The notes under the pieces were generated by a model, which was given only the letters and a program-made list of their open reading frames with translations, did not search any database and was not told the DNA's origin. A stretch of DNA of 64,000 nucleotides from NCBI GenBank assembly GCA_016841325.1, contig JAENZJ010000008.1, positions 53,368-117,367 of the forward strand, written 5' to 3'. The stretch is from Thermincola carboxydiphila (GTDB lineage: Bacteria > Bacillota > Thermincolia > Thermincolales > UBA2595). Below, piece after piece: positions 8,974 to 18,380 of this stretch (the stretch's first letter is position 1; each line of letters begins with the position of its first letter). Both the position numbers and the translations under genes were made by a program.

Positions 8974-10350
8974 CTAGATCAGTTCAGCCGCAATCTGGGC
9001 CAGTTCAGAACGCTCGCCCTTAACAAAGGTTACGTGACCGGCCAGCTTAACCCCCTTGAATTTTTCCACAACATATGTCAACCCATTGCTGCTGGAATCA
9101 AGATAGGGGTGGTCAATCTGATATGGGTCGCCGGTAAGTACCACCTTGGAGCCTTCACCGGCCCTTGTCAGGATAGTCTTTACTTCATGCGGGGTAAGGT
9201 TCTGGGCCTCATCCACAATGATGTACTGCCGCGGCATGGTCCGGCCCCTGATATAGGTCAGGGCTTCCAGTTCGAGCTGACCCTTGTCTTTAAAGTAACG
9301 GATCATTGTATCAATATTGTTTGACTTGGGCTTATCATGTTCACCCTTGTCGATTTTCTCCCTTTTGGTCTCTTTACCGATTCCGAAAATGTACTCCAGG
9401 TTGTCATAAATAGGGCTCATCCATGGCCGCATCTTTTCTTCCTTGTCACCGGGGAGGAAACCAATGTCACCCCCAAGAGGTATTACCGGCCTGGTAACCA
9501 CCAGCTTCTTGTAACTTTCCGCATCAATGGTCTTTTCCAGTCCGGCCGCTACTGCCAGCAGGGTTTTTCCTGTACCGGCCTGGCCTACCAGGGTGACCAG
9601 CTTGATATTGTCATCCATCAGCAGTTCCATGGCATAACGCTGTTCCTTATTCCGGGCCCTGATGCCCCAGGCCTCTGCACCTGCGTGAATTAACGGCACC
9701 AGGCCTTTCTTATCCGGGTTATAGCGGGCCAGGGCAGACTGACCGGTTTCATTGATATCCACCAGAGATACAAACTGGTTGGAAAACAGCTCCTCAGGGT
9801 CATCCTCAGGCCTCTCCCAGGGGAGGAAACTGTTGCTGTAAAACTGGTTGATCAGCTCAGGGACCACCTTTATTTCAAGGGCACCTGAATAGAGTTCCTC
9901 AATATTTACCTTATCTGTTTTGTAATCCTCTGCCTCAACTCCGGCAACATCAGCCTTGATCCTGAGGTAAGTGTCTTTGGTAACCAGAATGACCTTCCGG
10001 TCGGGAAACTCTTCCTTGTAGGCCATGGCAACACAGAGTATCCGGTTATCTGCCTTAAATTGCTCTATGGGGCCACACATATTCTGGACCTTCTGGTGGT
10101 TTAACTCTACCTTCAGTGTCCCCCCTGTCTCTAACAGGACCCCTTCAAATATTTTCCCTTTATGGCGGAGTTCATCAATCAACTTGGCGACACGGCGTGC
10201 ATTCCTGCCTACCTCATCCTGCCTGCGTTTCTGGTTATCCATTTCCTCAATTGCTATCAATGGGATGACAACATCATTATCCTGGAATTTGAAAACTGCA
10301 AATGGGTCATGGAGCAAGACATTTGTGTCGATGATAAATATCTTTTTCAA
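8974..10350 (-). CDS. PhoH-family ATPase with N-terminal PIN domain
   Basis: 458-residue protein of the YlaK type: an N-terminal PIN nuclease domain (IIDTNVLLHDP at the start, later acidic residues in FKADNRILCVA and LVTKDTYLRIKA) followed by a PhoH NTPase domain (Walker A GQAGTGKTLLA near residue 258, Walker B YIIVDEAQN, and TGDPYQIDHPYLD). Such PIN-PhoH proteins act as RNA helicase/nucleases linked to toxin-antitoxin-like RNA control; the target here is unknown. The frame opens with ATG at 10368, but TTG at 10350 is preferred: AAGGCGG lies 7 nt upstream and the family starts (M)KKIF. It is a single-gene unit with its own terminator. Confidence 0.93.
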   Translation of the reverse strand: MKKIFIIDTNVLLHDPFAVFKFQDNDVVIPLIAIEEMDNQKRRQDEVGRNARRVAKLIDELRHKGKIFEGVLLETGGTLKVELNHQKVQNMCGPIEQFKADNRILCVAMAYKEEFPDRKVILVTKDTYLRIKADVAGVEAEDYKTDKVNIEELYSGALEIKVVPELINQFYSNSFLPWERPEDDPEELFSNQFVSLVDINETGQSALARYNPDKKGLVPLIHAGAEAWGIRARNKEQRYAMELLMDDNIKLVTLVGQAGTGKTLLAVAAGLEKTIDAESYKKLVVTRPVIPLGGDIGFLPGDKEEKMRPWMSPIYDNLEYIFGIGKETKREKIDKGEHDKPKSNNIDTMIRYFKDKGQLELEALTYIRGRTMPRQYIIVDEAQNLTPHEVKTILTRAGEGSKVVLTGDPYQIDHPYLDSSSNGLTYVVEKFKGVKLAGHVTFVKGERSELAQIAAELI

Positions 10351-10464
10351 AACATCGCCGCCTTTCATGTCTTCTGTATAAAGATAGTATTCGACACTGC
10401 TGCCCTGTTTCCTCTATTTTTGCCCCCTGCTAAATACCTTCCTTATTTTGCCCCTGGTATAATT

Positions 10465-12090
10465 TCAGGGAATGTAAACCAGTTTATGGTCATTATTGCC
10501 CAACAGCGGGAGTTCTGCCAGATCATTTATCAGGCCGGTCCCGTATTTGAACAGGTACGGAAAAATGTTAAAAACCCTCTCCTGCCAGTTGTTACGCGGG
10601 AACAGCTGGTTTTCCACAGCATTAAACCTGCTGATCAGGGTATCACAGGATTTCCGGTGGCACTGGTGAGTTTTCTTCCTGAAGTATTCCATCTGGTGCA
10701 TAATCTTACCAAGACTTTCCTCCCCATGTCCGGCCAGTGCCTTATCTGTTCCGGCCACCTTCAGGATGAATTCGCGGTAAGAGTCAGCAAACTCAGCGAT
10801 ATAGGTATCAAACATCGGATCAATGCCCAGCACATCCCTCTCGTCCAGTTGTTCCCGCAGTCTGCGCTGTAAGCCGTCAACTCCTTCAGCAAAAATGATG
10901 CCATACTCCTTCAGGTTCCTGGCAATACCCGGTTCCAGCAGGGAAATATTAGCTCTGGGGTAAATAACAGGCATCCTCTGGTTAAACAGCCGGTAGATGT
11001 CCCGATAAAGGGCATAATATGAAATCTCACCCGGTCCTGCAATATATGCCATTATAGGCAGTAATACATCCTGGGCCACCGGACGCAGCACCACATTGGG
11101 GCTAAACAGTTCAGGAGTCTCCCCAGCCGCCGCCAGCAGTTCCGCCAATGTCCATTGCGTTGTCCGGCCCCTTACGCCATAACTTTCACCCGACCTGAAC
11201 AGTGGCAGCCGTTCTCCGTCTATGTAAAGAAACATATTCACATTGTCCCGGTCCTTTTCAACCTGGGGCTCTACACCCAGGTCCCGTACCAGGCCTGCTG
11301 CGGTGTCAAGTTTTTCAGCAACCGAAGCATTGTTGGCAAGTAATTCCTGAAATGTACCGCTCCACAGGCGGCGCAGTTCCACAAGCAGCGGGTTTATCAT
11401 TACCAAACCGTGGTCCTTAAACAGCCAGGCCATGATGCGGGCAAACCATTCGGCAAGATTGGCGCTGTCCCGGGCCATTGCACTCACCTGGGCCAGGATT
11501 TCCCCTTTCCATTCTGAGGGGTTGGTACATTCCCCCAGCCTGCCAATAAGGTCAAAAACGGCCTCACTTACCGGGATATGTCCGACTGAATACTTTCCGC
11601 CGGGTTCGCATTCCAACTTCAGGCGTTCTATATTTTTCTCCCGGTTAATCACATAAATGTGGTCAACCTCTGCAAAGTCATGGTCCTCGGCAGCAACCCA
11701 GAACATGGGAATAACGCTCCTCCCGGTCCTGACCGTAAGGTCTGCGGCAAGCTGCACAGCTGTAATTGCTTTGTAGACCGTATACAGGGGGCCTGTAAAA
11801 ACACCTGCCTGCTGTCCCGTGATTACCACCGCAGCGGCCGGGTCTTCCAGCTTCTGCAGGTTTTTCCTGGTCAGGTCACCACACTGCAGTTCCTCATTAT
11901 ATTCAGTTAAAATACGGACCAGTGTTTTCCGGTCCGTATGATAATCCCGCTTTATTACATCATACCTGTCAGCAAAGGAACCGGGATTCCCGGGGTCGTG
12001 TTCAAAAAGATGGGCAACCCGCGGAAAATCCTTCAGGTAAGCATTGACCAGCGGGCTTTTATATTGTACAGCAACAGATTCCAGTCTCAA
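10465..12090 (-). CDS. bshC: Putative cysteine ligase BshC (bacillithiol synthesis)
   Basis: 541 residues, the normal BshC length. BshC adds cysteine to GlcN-malate to give bacillithiol. Recognisable blocks are VVITGQQAGVFTGPLYTVYKAI near residue 90, SVIPMFWVAAEDHDFAEVDHIYV, and LRPVAQDVLLPIMAYIAGPGEISYYA. The start is TTG at 12090 with AAGGAGAG just upstream. It is the third gene of selA-selD-bshC, 22 nt after selD. BshA and BshB are not in the window, so bacillithiol itself is not proven; in some anaerobes this family may act elsewhere. The pairing with selenium genes is noteworthy. Confidence 0.93.
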   Translation of the reverse strand: MRLESVAVQYKSPLVNAYLKDFPRVAHLFEHDPGNPGSFADRYDVIKRDYHTDRKTLVRILTEYNEELQCGDLTRKNLQKLEDPAAAVVITGQQAGVFTGPLYTVYKAITAVQLAADLTVRTGRSVIPMFWVAAEDHDFAEVDHIYVINREKNIERLKLECEPGGKYSVGHIPVSEAVFDLIGRLGECTNPSEWKGEILAQVSAMARDSANLAEWFARIMAWLFKDHGLVMINPLLVELRRLWSGTFQELLANNASVAEKLDTAAGLVRDLGVEPQVEKDRDNVNMFLYIDGERLPLFRSGESYGVRGRTTQWTLAELLAAAGETPELFSPNVVLRPVAQDVLLPIMAYIAGPGEISYYALYRDIYRLFNQRMPVIYPRANISLLEPGIARNLKEYGIIFAEGVDGLQRRLREQLDERDVLGIDPMFDTYIAEFADSYREFILKVAGTDKALAGHGEESLGKIMHQMEYFRKKTHQCHRKSCDTLISRFNAVENQLFPRNNWQERVFNIFPYLFKYGTGLINDLAELPLLGNNDHKLVYIP

Positions 12091-12112
12091 GACTCTCTCT
12101 CCTTCAGAATTG

Positions 12113-13171
12113 CTACGGTTTTACGGTAATCCGGCCCCCGCCCGCACCGGTAACCTCACCTATCACAGCAGCCGCTGTGTTACCCCTGCGGTGCAGGTTT
12201 TCTGTCAACAGGGAAGCCTTATCCCCCGGGAGGGAAATTAACAACCCTCCGGACGTTATGGCATCAGCAAGTATTAACTGCTGAGTCTCGTCTATTTCCG
12301 GGTCAAAATCAACAAATCGCCTGACATACTTGAGATTTCCCCTTGTCCCCCCGGGAACTATCCCCATTTTCGCATACCCGTAAGCCGCTTCCAGGACGGG
12401 GACTTTAGATGCATATAAGTTGAGGGACACATCACTGCCCCGCGCCATTTCAGATGCATGGCCCAGGAGTCCGAAACCGGTGACATCGGTACAGCCGTTA
12501 GCTCCTGCTTCCTGCATGGCTTCGGCAGCATCCCTGTTCAGGGCAGACATCACCCGGCAGACAGCCTCGGTTTCTTCGGCAGAAGCCAGACCGCCTTTAA
12601 TGGCTGTAGTGATGATACCAATTCCCAGGGGTTTAGTCAAAACCAGAGCATCACCCGGCCTCGCTCCCGAATTTGCCATCACCCTGTCAGGGTGGACAAT
12701 CCCGGTAACCGCCAGGCCGTATTTTGGTTCATCATCTTCCACGGAATGTCCTCCCACCAGCACAGCTCCGGCTTCTCTGACCTTATCAGCCCCGCCTTTC
12801 AAAATCTCGGCAAGTACCGCAAGTTCCAGTTTGGAGGTGGGAAAACAAATAATATTCATAGCCGTTAGGGGCCTCCCCCCCATAGCATACACATCACTCA
12901 AAGAATTGGCTGCCGCAATCTGACCAAACATGTAAGGGTCATCGACCACAGGTGTAAAAAAATCCAGGGTCTGGATCAGGGCCGTATCCTCATTAAGCCG
13001 GTATACCCCGGCATCATCATTGGTATTCAGGCCAACCAGCAGGTTCGGGTCAGGCAGTGACGGCGGCAGCAGACTAAGCACCTCTGCAAGGTCCTCCGGA
13101 CCTATTTTGGCCGCTCACCCGGCTTTACATGAAAGTGATGTCAGCGAATACAATGTTTTATCTTCAGTCAT
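12113..13171 (-). CDS. selD: Selenide, water dikinase SelD (a selenoprotein)
   Basis: Makes selenophosphate from selenide and ATP. An ordinary ORF call starts near 13081 and loses the N-terminus. Reading upstream gives MTEDKTLYSLTSL, then SCKAG-UGA-AAKIGPEDLAEV; the UGA at 13115-13117 (codon 19) sits where the active-site Cys or Sec of SelD lies. Full length is then 352 residues, the family norm. ATP-binding segments FFTPVVDDPYMFGQIAAANS, DVYAMGG and GHSVEDDEPKYG follow. It starts 4 nt after the selA stop. A hairpin starting 11 nt after the UGA supports Sec insertion. The alternative, a nonsense mutation, is unlikely given the exact position and intact remainder. Confidence 0.95.
13089..13117 (-). 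promoter_or_regulatory. Sec UGA and candidate SECIS hairpin in selD
   Basis: UGA at 13117-13115 is followed after 11 nt by the inverted repeat AGGUCC-GGA-GGACCU (13103-13089), or five pairs with loop CGGAG. The distance matches bacterial SECIS elements, whose apical stem lies about 11-12 nt after the UGA. Confidence 0.75.
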
Positions 13172-13175
13172 CTGC

Positions 13176-14621
13176 TCACCCCATTTCCATGATCCGCTTC
13201 ATGTTTGCTGCAATAATTTCATCGTCATTTTCCAGCAGTGTCCTAGGGTCAAACAGCAGCCTGTCTTTCTGTATCCTGGCCAGGACAGGCGGCTCCAACT
13301 CCCGGAACCGCTTTTCAAGTGTATTTACACTTAATGATTTGGGCCTGACAGAAACCAGGAAAGTCGGAAGGTTTTCTTCCGGCAGGGCGCCCCCGCCTAC
13401 CTGGGAAAAACCTGCAATAATCTCTGTGTCCACACCGTTGCCTGCGCGTTCGCGGAACAGTTTTTGCAGGTTTTCCGCCCTTGACCGGATTTCTTCAGGC
13501 TGCATCATAATCATCCTTAGTGTGGGTATCCCGGCTACAGCCTTCTCCTCATCGAAATACAGGCGCAGAGTTGCCTCCATGGCTGCCAGGGTGAATTTGT
13601 CGACCCGGAGAGCCCTGGTAAGCGGGTTCTGCTTTATTTTATCAATAATGTATTTCCGGCCCACAATAATCCCTGCCTGGGGCCCGCCGAAAAGCTTGTC
13701 CCCACTGCAGGTCACAATGTCTATTCCTGCTTTAATGCTTTCCCTCACGGTGGGCTCATGTGATATCCCGTATTCGGCAAAGTCAACCAGTACCCCGCTG
13801 CCCAGGTCTTCATATACGGCAAGGCCCTGTTTCCTGCCCAGGGCTGCCAGTTCCCCTGAAGAAACCTCGGCTGTGAAACCGATTACCCTGTAATTACTGG
13901 TATGCACCTTTAACAGCAGTGCTGTATTTTCGGTAACAGCGTTTTCATAATCCCTCAGGTGGGTCTTGTTGGTTGTGCCAACCTCCACCAGGACAGCGCC
14001 GCTCTGAGTCATGACATCCGGAATCCGGAAGGAACCGCCGATTTCAACCAATTGTCCCCGGGAAACAATTACTTCCCTGTCCTTTGCCAGGGTATTTAAT
14101 ACCAAAAGCACGGCAGCGGCATTGTTATTTACCACCATCCCTGCTTCAGCCCCGGTCAGCCGGCATACCAGCTCCTCAATATGTGCATACCGAGTCCCCC
14201 GTTCGCCTGTGGCCAGGTCCAGTTCAAGATTTGAATAATTGGCAGCAACCTCGTTAATGGCTTTTACAGCCGGAGCAGCCAGGACAGCCCGGCCCAGATT
14301 GGTGTGTAAGACGATTCCGGTAGCATTAATGACTTTTCTCAGGTTGGGCCCGGTCTTCTCATGAACCTTTTTTACCACAAGGTCAACGATTGTATCCAGA
14401 GCGGTAATTTGGTCCAGGTTAGTTATGGTATTCCGGTCTGCCGCTTCTTTCCCGTCCTGTTCAACGGCTAAAATAGCTTCCCTGATACCCTGGACTGTTT
14501 CTGAGGCAGCCTCGGAAATCAGGACATGGGGGCAGTGGGATCCAAGGTCTTTAATCCTGACCTGTTCCAGGATCACACTAATTGCCGGAAGTTTTCTTAA
14601 CAGATTCTGTTTAGGGTCCAT
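13176..14621 (-). CDS. selA: L-seryl-tRNA(Sec) selenium transferase SelA
   Basis: PLP enzyme converting Ser-tRNA(Sec) to Sec-tRNA(Sec) with selenophosphate. 481 residues; INATGIVLHTNLGRAVL, NNNAAAVLL, and the PLP-lysine motif VTCSGDKLFGGPQAGI (near residue 295) are all present. ATG at 14621 with TTAGGAG upstream. First gene of selA-selD-bshC. With selD here and two UGA-containing genes in the window, a working Sec system is well supported; selB and the Sec tRNA must lie elsewhere. Confidence 0.97.
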   Translation of the reverse strand: MDPKQNLLRKLPAISVILEQVRIKDLGSHCPHVLISEAASETVQGIREAILAVEQDGKEAADRNTITNLDQITALDTIVDLVVKKVHEKTGPNLRKVINATGIVLHTNLGRAVLAAPAVKAINEVAANYSNLELDLATGERGTRYAHIEELVCRLTGAEAGMVVNNNAAAVLLVLNTLAKDREVIVSRGQLVEIGGSFRIPDVMTQSGAVLVEVGTTNKTHLRDYENAVTENTALLLKVHTSNYRVIGFTAEVSSGELAALGRKQGLAVYEDLGSGVLVDFAEYGISHEPTVRESIKAGIDIVTCSGDKLFGGPQAGIIVGRKYIIDKIKQNPLTRALRVDKFTLAAMEATLRLYFDEEKAVAGIPTLRMIMMQPEEIRSRAENLQKLFRERAGNGVDTEIIAGFSQVGGGALPEENLPTFLVSVRPKSLSVNTLEKRFRELEPPVLARIQKDRLLFDPRTLLENDDEIIAANMKRIMEMG

Positions 14622-14756
14622 TTAATACTCCTAACTCATTTAGCTCGTGCCGAATTTCGTAATATTATGATTTATCTTCAATATGGTTTAATTCTACAAT
14701 ACCGCCATATTTCCTTTTTGAGGCAACCTGTTTTGACAGATTAATTCACTTTACTT

Positions 14757-15287
14757 CTAATTTTTACCGGTATCCGGGGTTTTATACTCTGCCTTAATAA
14801 CCCGCAGCGGGAGCCGTACCCCTTCTTTAAGATGCCCTCCCCTGATCTCCAGGGTACAGTCCGGGTCCGCAATTCCCCTGGGAAGACTGATGACAACAGT
14901 GCCCTGTGAGAGTGCGCCCGGGTTTATGGTGACCCGGGGCTGAGCTGAACCCTGCAGTCCGTATTTCCTGCCGTCTTTCACATGCACACTTATATCAGGG
15001 TCAAAATCCAGCGGTGTTGTGCCATTATTAGCTACCAACAGGTCAATAAATTTAAGGTCCATCTCCTTATCACCTGCCGGCTTTGTCTCCACACCGATTA
15101 CGGCAATCCCGGCCTGACCGCACCATTTCCCGGCAACAGTCCCCATACCGGCTACAAAAACACGGTAATTCATTTCATCCACACCTGTGCCACAACCGGG
15201 ATCTTGCAGGACAATAATCCCAGCAGCTGTCAGGATAAATGCTATGGTAAAGACCAATAACCATATTTTCCTGATTACAAAAACCAT
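14757..15287 (-). CDS. Membrane-anchored extracellular protein, unknown function
   Basis: 176 residues from the ATG at 15287, which has AAAGGGGGG 6 nt upstream; a longer frame to 15329 lacks such a site. An N-terminal hydrophobic helix (IWLLVFTIAFILTAAGIIVL) anchors or exports it. The rest resembles a DUF4352-like immunoglobulin fold: VIGVETKPAGDKEMDLKFIDL, NNGTTPLDFDPDISVHVKDG, and LSQGTVVISLPRG. Such domains are often partner or telokin-like modules of lipoproteins, but no lipobox is seen. It is 78 nt downstream of nothing obvious and 77 nt from the HD-GYP gene, possibly co-transcribed with it. Function is unknown. Confidence 0.75.
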   Translation of the reverse strand: MVFVIRKIWLLVFTIAFILTAAGIIVLQDPGCGTGVDEMNYRVFVAGMGTVAGKWCGQAGIAVIGVETKPAGDKEMDLKFIDLLVANNGTTPLDFDPDISVHVKDGRKYGLQGSAQPRVTINPGALSQGTVVISLPRGIADPDCTLEIRGGHLKEGVRLPLRVIKAEYKTPDTGKN

Positions 15288-15364
15288 CAAAAACCCCCCT
15301 TTGTAACTAGTACGCCGGGGGGCTTCCAATAATTCGCCAAAATCTATGCCAAGGGTAGTCAGGT

Positions 15365-17503
15365 TTACTTTATCTCCCTCTCGTCATGTTCACGGGAGGC
15401 AGCAACAAGGTTTTTAGTACCCCTTTCGTTTATCACCCGAATAAAAACGGCCACCAGTTCGGGGTCCCACTGAGTACCGGCGCCCTCTGCAAGGACCCCA
15501 AGGGCCTCATCGACAGTCATCCCGGGGCGGTACGGGCGGTCAGAAGTCATGGCATCAAAGGCATCTGCAATTGCCACTATCCTTGCCATCAGGGGAATCT
15601 TTTCCCCCTTCAGGCCGTCAGGATAACCCTTGCCGTCAAAACGCTCATGGTGATGCCTGATTATTGGCAGCATGTCCCTGGCAAACTTCAGGGACTGGCA
15701 GATACGTTCCCCGATTCCCGGGTGTTTTTTGACCTGCTGAAACTCAATGCCGGTCAGTGAACCCGGTTTCCTCAGGATTGAGCCGCTAATCCCTATTTTA
15801 CCGATATCATGCAGCAGTGCGGCCCCCCTGATAATAGCAAAGTCATGGGTATAAAGTCCTACCGCATCAGCCAGCCTGACACTGAACTCGGCAACTCTCT
15901 CAGAATGCCCCCTGGTGTAGGGGTCTTTAGCTTCAACAGCAACAGCAAGGGCATAAATAATACTCTGGCTGTCATCAAGGGCCTTCATGGAGGCCTCCAG
16001 CTCCTGGTTAAGGGCCATTAGCTGCTGTTTCTGGCACTCCAGTTCATCCCGCTGATCGATGAGTTCGTTGTTCTTGGTCTCAAGCTCCAGGTTCAGGTCA
16101 TAAAGGGAACGAGTGTACTCCTGAATTGATGCTGCCATATAATTGAAGGCATCAGCGAGCTGTTCGATTTCATTGCCTGCCAGCTGGCGATAAATCCGGC
16201 AGCGGCTGCAGGAGTCGTTTTTATTACTTTTGACCTTTTTATTATCTTTGTCCGTTTCACAGCATTTGGTCTTGGGCACAAGCCAGCACTTAATATTTGG
16301 GCTGTTATATGCCGGACATTCGGGAAACTCGCATTGCCTGATCAGCCAGCACCTGTTGGGGTTATCTGTGGGAACCTGGACTTCCAGCTCACCCCTGGCA
16401 AAACTGATGGCTGAAGCCGACATCCTGTGGAGTGGTATCACTATAGACCTGTAAAGCCAATACAGGGCTGATACAAAAACAAGGGTCAGTACTGCCAGGG
16501 TAATCTTGATTTCATTGTCCATTTCCTGCTGCATCTGCAGCAGCGGCGCTTCTTTCAGGCCAACATACAGGGAACCGATGACCCTGTTATTAATATCCCG
16601 GATAGGCTCATATGCAGTGACATACCAGTCATTGACCACAAAAGCCCGCCCGAGGTATTTTTGTCCCTTAACCAGGACCTGCTCCTCCACCGGTATCGAC
16701 AGCAGGGTACCCATAGCGCGTTCTCCGGCTTCATTGGGGACCGTTGTGGAAATGCGGATATTTCCCATAAAAATGGTAGCACTGATATTATATTCACTGT
16801 TTAGCCGGTCAACTATGTCATACCTGTTATTAAGAATACGCGCCGTTACAAAGGCCCCGTGCAGCTGTCCGTCTACATAAACGGGTTTGGCAGAAAACAT
16901 GGCCATAGCCCGTTCTTCCACCGAGTATTTAAGCTCACTGGAATTGGGTGTCGGTACAATGGGCACTTTCACCATATCCAACAGGCCTTCTGCCCTGACA
17001 ATATCGGCAGAGATAATATCGAAACCGTCAACACTCTGGCCCTTTAACGCCTTTTGTACCGCCTGCATAGACATAAAATCGTTTTTTATTTGAGGATAAT
17101 CACTGGAGTCATAAGTCCGGTTGCAGGAATACAGTATATTTCCCCTGGTGTCTATGTAAAACAGCAGGTCGGGCCTGAGGGGCCGATCCCAGGACCTGGA
17201 TTCCCGACAGACTATGTGAAATGTCTCGGGAGTGGGTCCGAAATGGTTTATATCCTGAGCCAGTAAATCTGTTTTTAAGGAAAAGCTCTCAGTATTACTG
17301 TAAAGGTAGCTGTGGGCAAAACTCAGAATTTCGCTTACTTTGTCCTCACCCTGGAGTTCCACAATGTAGTGGTGGGTTGAAGAACTTATACGGTATACAA
17401 AGACGCCCATGATTACCAGGAACATGACTATGACCTTGGTCCTAAGGCTAAGTCTATTCAATTCCCTCATTAGCTGTCTGAGAAAACCCACGGTTATACC
17501 CAC
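15365..17503 (-). CDS. Membrane sensor HD-GYP phosphodiesterase with Cys-rich CW insert
   Basis: 712 residues. An N-terminal membrane helix (VIVMFLVIMGVFVYRI) is followed by an extracellular Cache-like sensor (about 40-335), a second helix (ITLAVLTLVFVSALYWLYRS), then HAMP interrupted by a Cys-rich block of about 60 residues with CW and CxxC pairs (CWLIRQCEFPECPAY, CWLVPKTKCC, CSRCRIY), a coiled coil, and an HD-GYP domain (LLHDIGKIGI, HHERFDGKGYPDG, IVAIADAFDAMTSDRPYR). HD-GYP domains hydrolyse c-di-GMP. The Cys block resembles the 'two-CW' module of sensor proteins, likely metal- or redox-binding (inference). GTG at 17503 or GTG at 17491 could start it. A c-di-GMP riboswitch at 31158 shows the messenger is used here. 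Confidence 0.93.
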   Translation of the reverse strand: MGITVGFLRQLMRELNRLSLRTKVIVMFLVIMGVFVYRISSSTHHYIVELQGEDKVSEILSFAHSYLYSNTESFSLKTDLLAQDINHFGPTPETFHIVCRESRSWDRPLRPDLLFYIDTRGNILYSCNRTYDSSDYPQIKNDFMSMQAVQKALKGQSVDGFDIISADIVRAEGLLDMVKVPIVPTPNSSELKYSVEERAMAMFSAKPVYVDGQLHGAFVTARILNNRYDIVDRLNSEYNISATIFMGNIRISTTVPNEAGERAMGTLLSIPVEEQVLVKGQKYLGRAFVVNDWYVTAYEPIRDINNRVIGSLYVGLKEAPLLQMQQEMDNEIKITLAVLTLVFVSALYWLYRSIVIPLHRMSASAISFARGELEVQVPTDNPNRCWLIRQCEFPECPAYNSPNIKCWLVPKTKCCETDKDNKKVKSNKNDSCSRCRIYRQLAGNEIEQLADAFNYMAASIQEYTRSLYDLNLELETKNNELIDQRDELECQKQQLMALNQELEASMKALDDSQSIIYALAVAVEAKDPYTRGHSERVAEFSVRLADAVGLYTHDFAIIRGAALLHDIGKIGISGSILRKPGSLTGIEFQQVKKHPGIGERICQSLKFARDMLPIIRHHHERFDGKGYPDGLKGEKIPLMARIVAIADAFDAMTSDRPYRPGMTVDEALGVLAEGAGTQWDPELVAVFIRVINERGTKNLVAASREHDEREIK

Positions 17504-17610
17504 CTTTTTCCTGTAAGGTAATTAAGTACTTCTACAAACATCTACATTTTTCCTCCAAATTCTGCATGCAATCTTTATCATCCATAATAGGGAACAAAAA
17601 AGAGAGGAAC

Positions 17611-17644
17611 AAAAAAAGCAGCCAGCCTATGCAAGGATAGCTGC
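17611..17644 (-). terminator. Terminator after yyaC
   Basis: Minus-strand hairpin with arms GCAGCTATCC and GGCTGGCTGC (one mismatch, one wobble) followed by seven U (17617-17611), 22 nt after the yyaC stop. Confidence 0.85.
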
Positions 17645-17665
17645 ATTTCAGGTAATCTGCGGCCT

Positions 17666-18223
17666 TTAGGCCCGCTTCAGCCTGTAAACAGGGAACAGGT
17701 TCTTATGGGCAATAACTGTTTGGGCAAGGGTTCCCGATATCACCCTGGCCATATTGTAAACGGTATTCATCCTGGTATTCTGAATCACCATTTGGGGCAT
17801 AAACCCGGCAATATTGACAATCCCCTGGATATTTACGTGTCCCACCTCCGGCAGGGATTTTGATACCCCGGTCCCCGGCTTCAGTGGTCTCCTGGCAAAA
17901 GTAATCTTCTCAACATTCATGGCCCTGCCCAGGCAGGCATCTATTGCTATCACAAAGGCTTCGGGATGCAGGTGATTTATCTTTTCAATAGCTGCCTCCA
18001 GGTTCTGGGCATGCACCGGACTGTCAAGAGTACCGTAAACATTGGCATACCTGCATTCTTCCAGCAGGAAGGTACCTACCATAGGCCCCAGGCTGTCACC
18101 GGAAACCCTGTCGGTCCCCACACAGACAACGACCAGTTCGTGATAATCCATTGACAGAGTCGTCAGTGAGTTTAAGAGGTTCTTTTGTCCTTCAATGTCA
18201 CTGTAGTGAAAACAGATATCCAT
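17666..18223 (-). CDS. yyaC: Spore protein YyaC (GPR-like putative protease)
   Basis: 185-residue member of the YyaC family, expressed during sporulation and structurally related to the germination protease and hydrogenase maturation proteases. Diagnostic: VVVCVGTDRVSGDSLGPMVGTFL near residue 35, VYGTLDSPVHAQNL, VIAIDACLGR, and the PGTGVSKSLPEVGHVNI segment. It marks the organism as a spore former. The ATG at 18223 follows closely on an AT-rich upstream region. It stands alone between its terminator and the structured element at 18381. Catalytic activity of the family is not firmly shown. Confidence 0.92.
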   Translation of the reverse strand: MDICFHYSDIEGQKNLLNSLTTLSMDYHELVVVCVGTDRVSGDSLGPMVGTFLLEECRYANVYGTLDSPVHAQNLEAAIEKINHLHPEAFVIAIDACLGRAMNVEKITFARRPLKPGTGVSKSLPEVGHVNIQGIVNIAGFMPQMVIQNTRMNTVYNMARVISGTLAQTVIAHKNLFPVYRLKRA

Positions 18224-18380
18224 ATTAACCCGCCTTTTTACTATAATCTTGGTTTGGTCAGCTCAATCCTGGCGCAAGTCCGTTCTGCTAAACCTATTAT
18301 ATAAAATCAGGTGTGTCGAATGCCTGAAAAATAAAAAGGCAGGGGGAAATAAATTATCGCGGTATTATGACATAATAAGG

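Noticed and set aside
14622..14756. tRNA-Sec gene near selA
   Set aside because: No tRNA-like acceptor arm, long variable arm or CCA-type end is seen.
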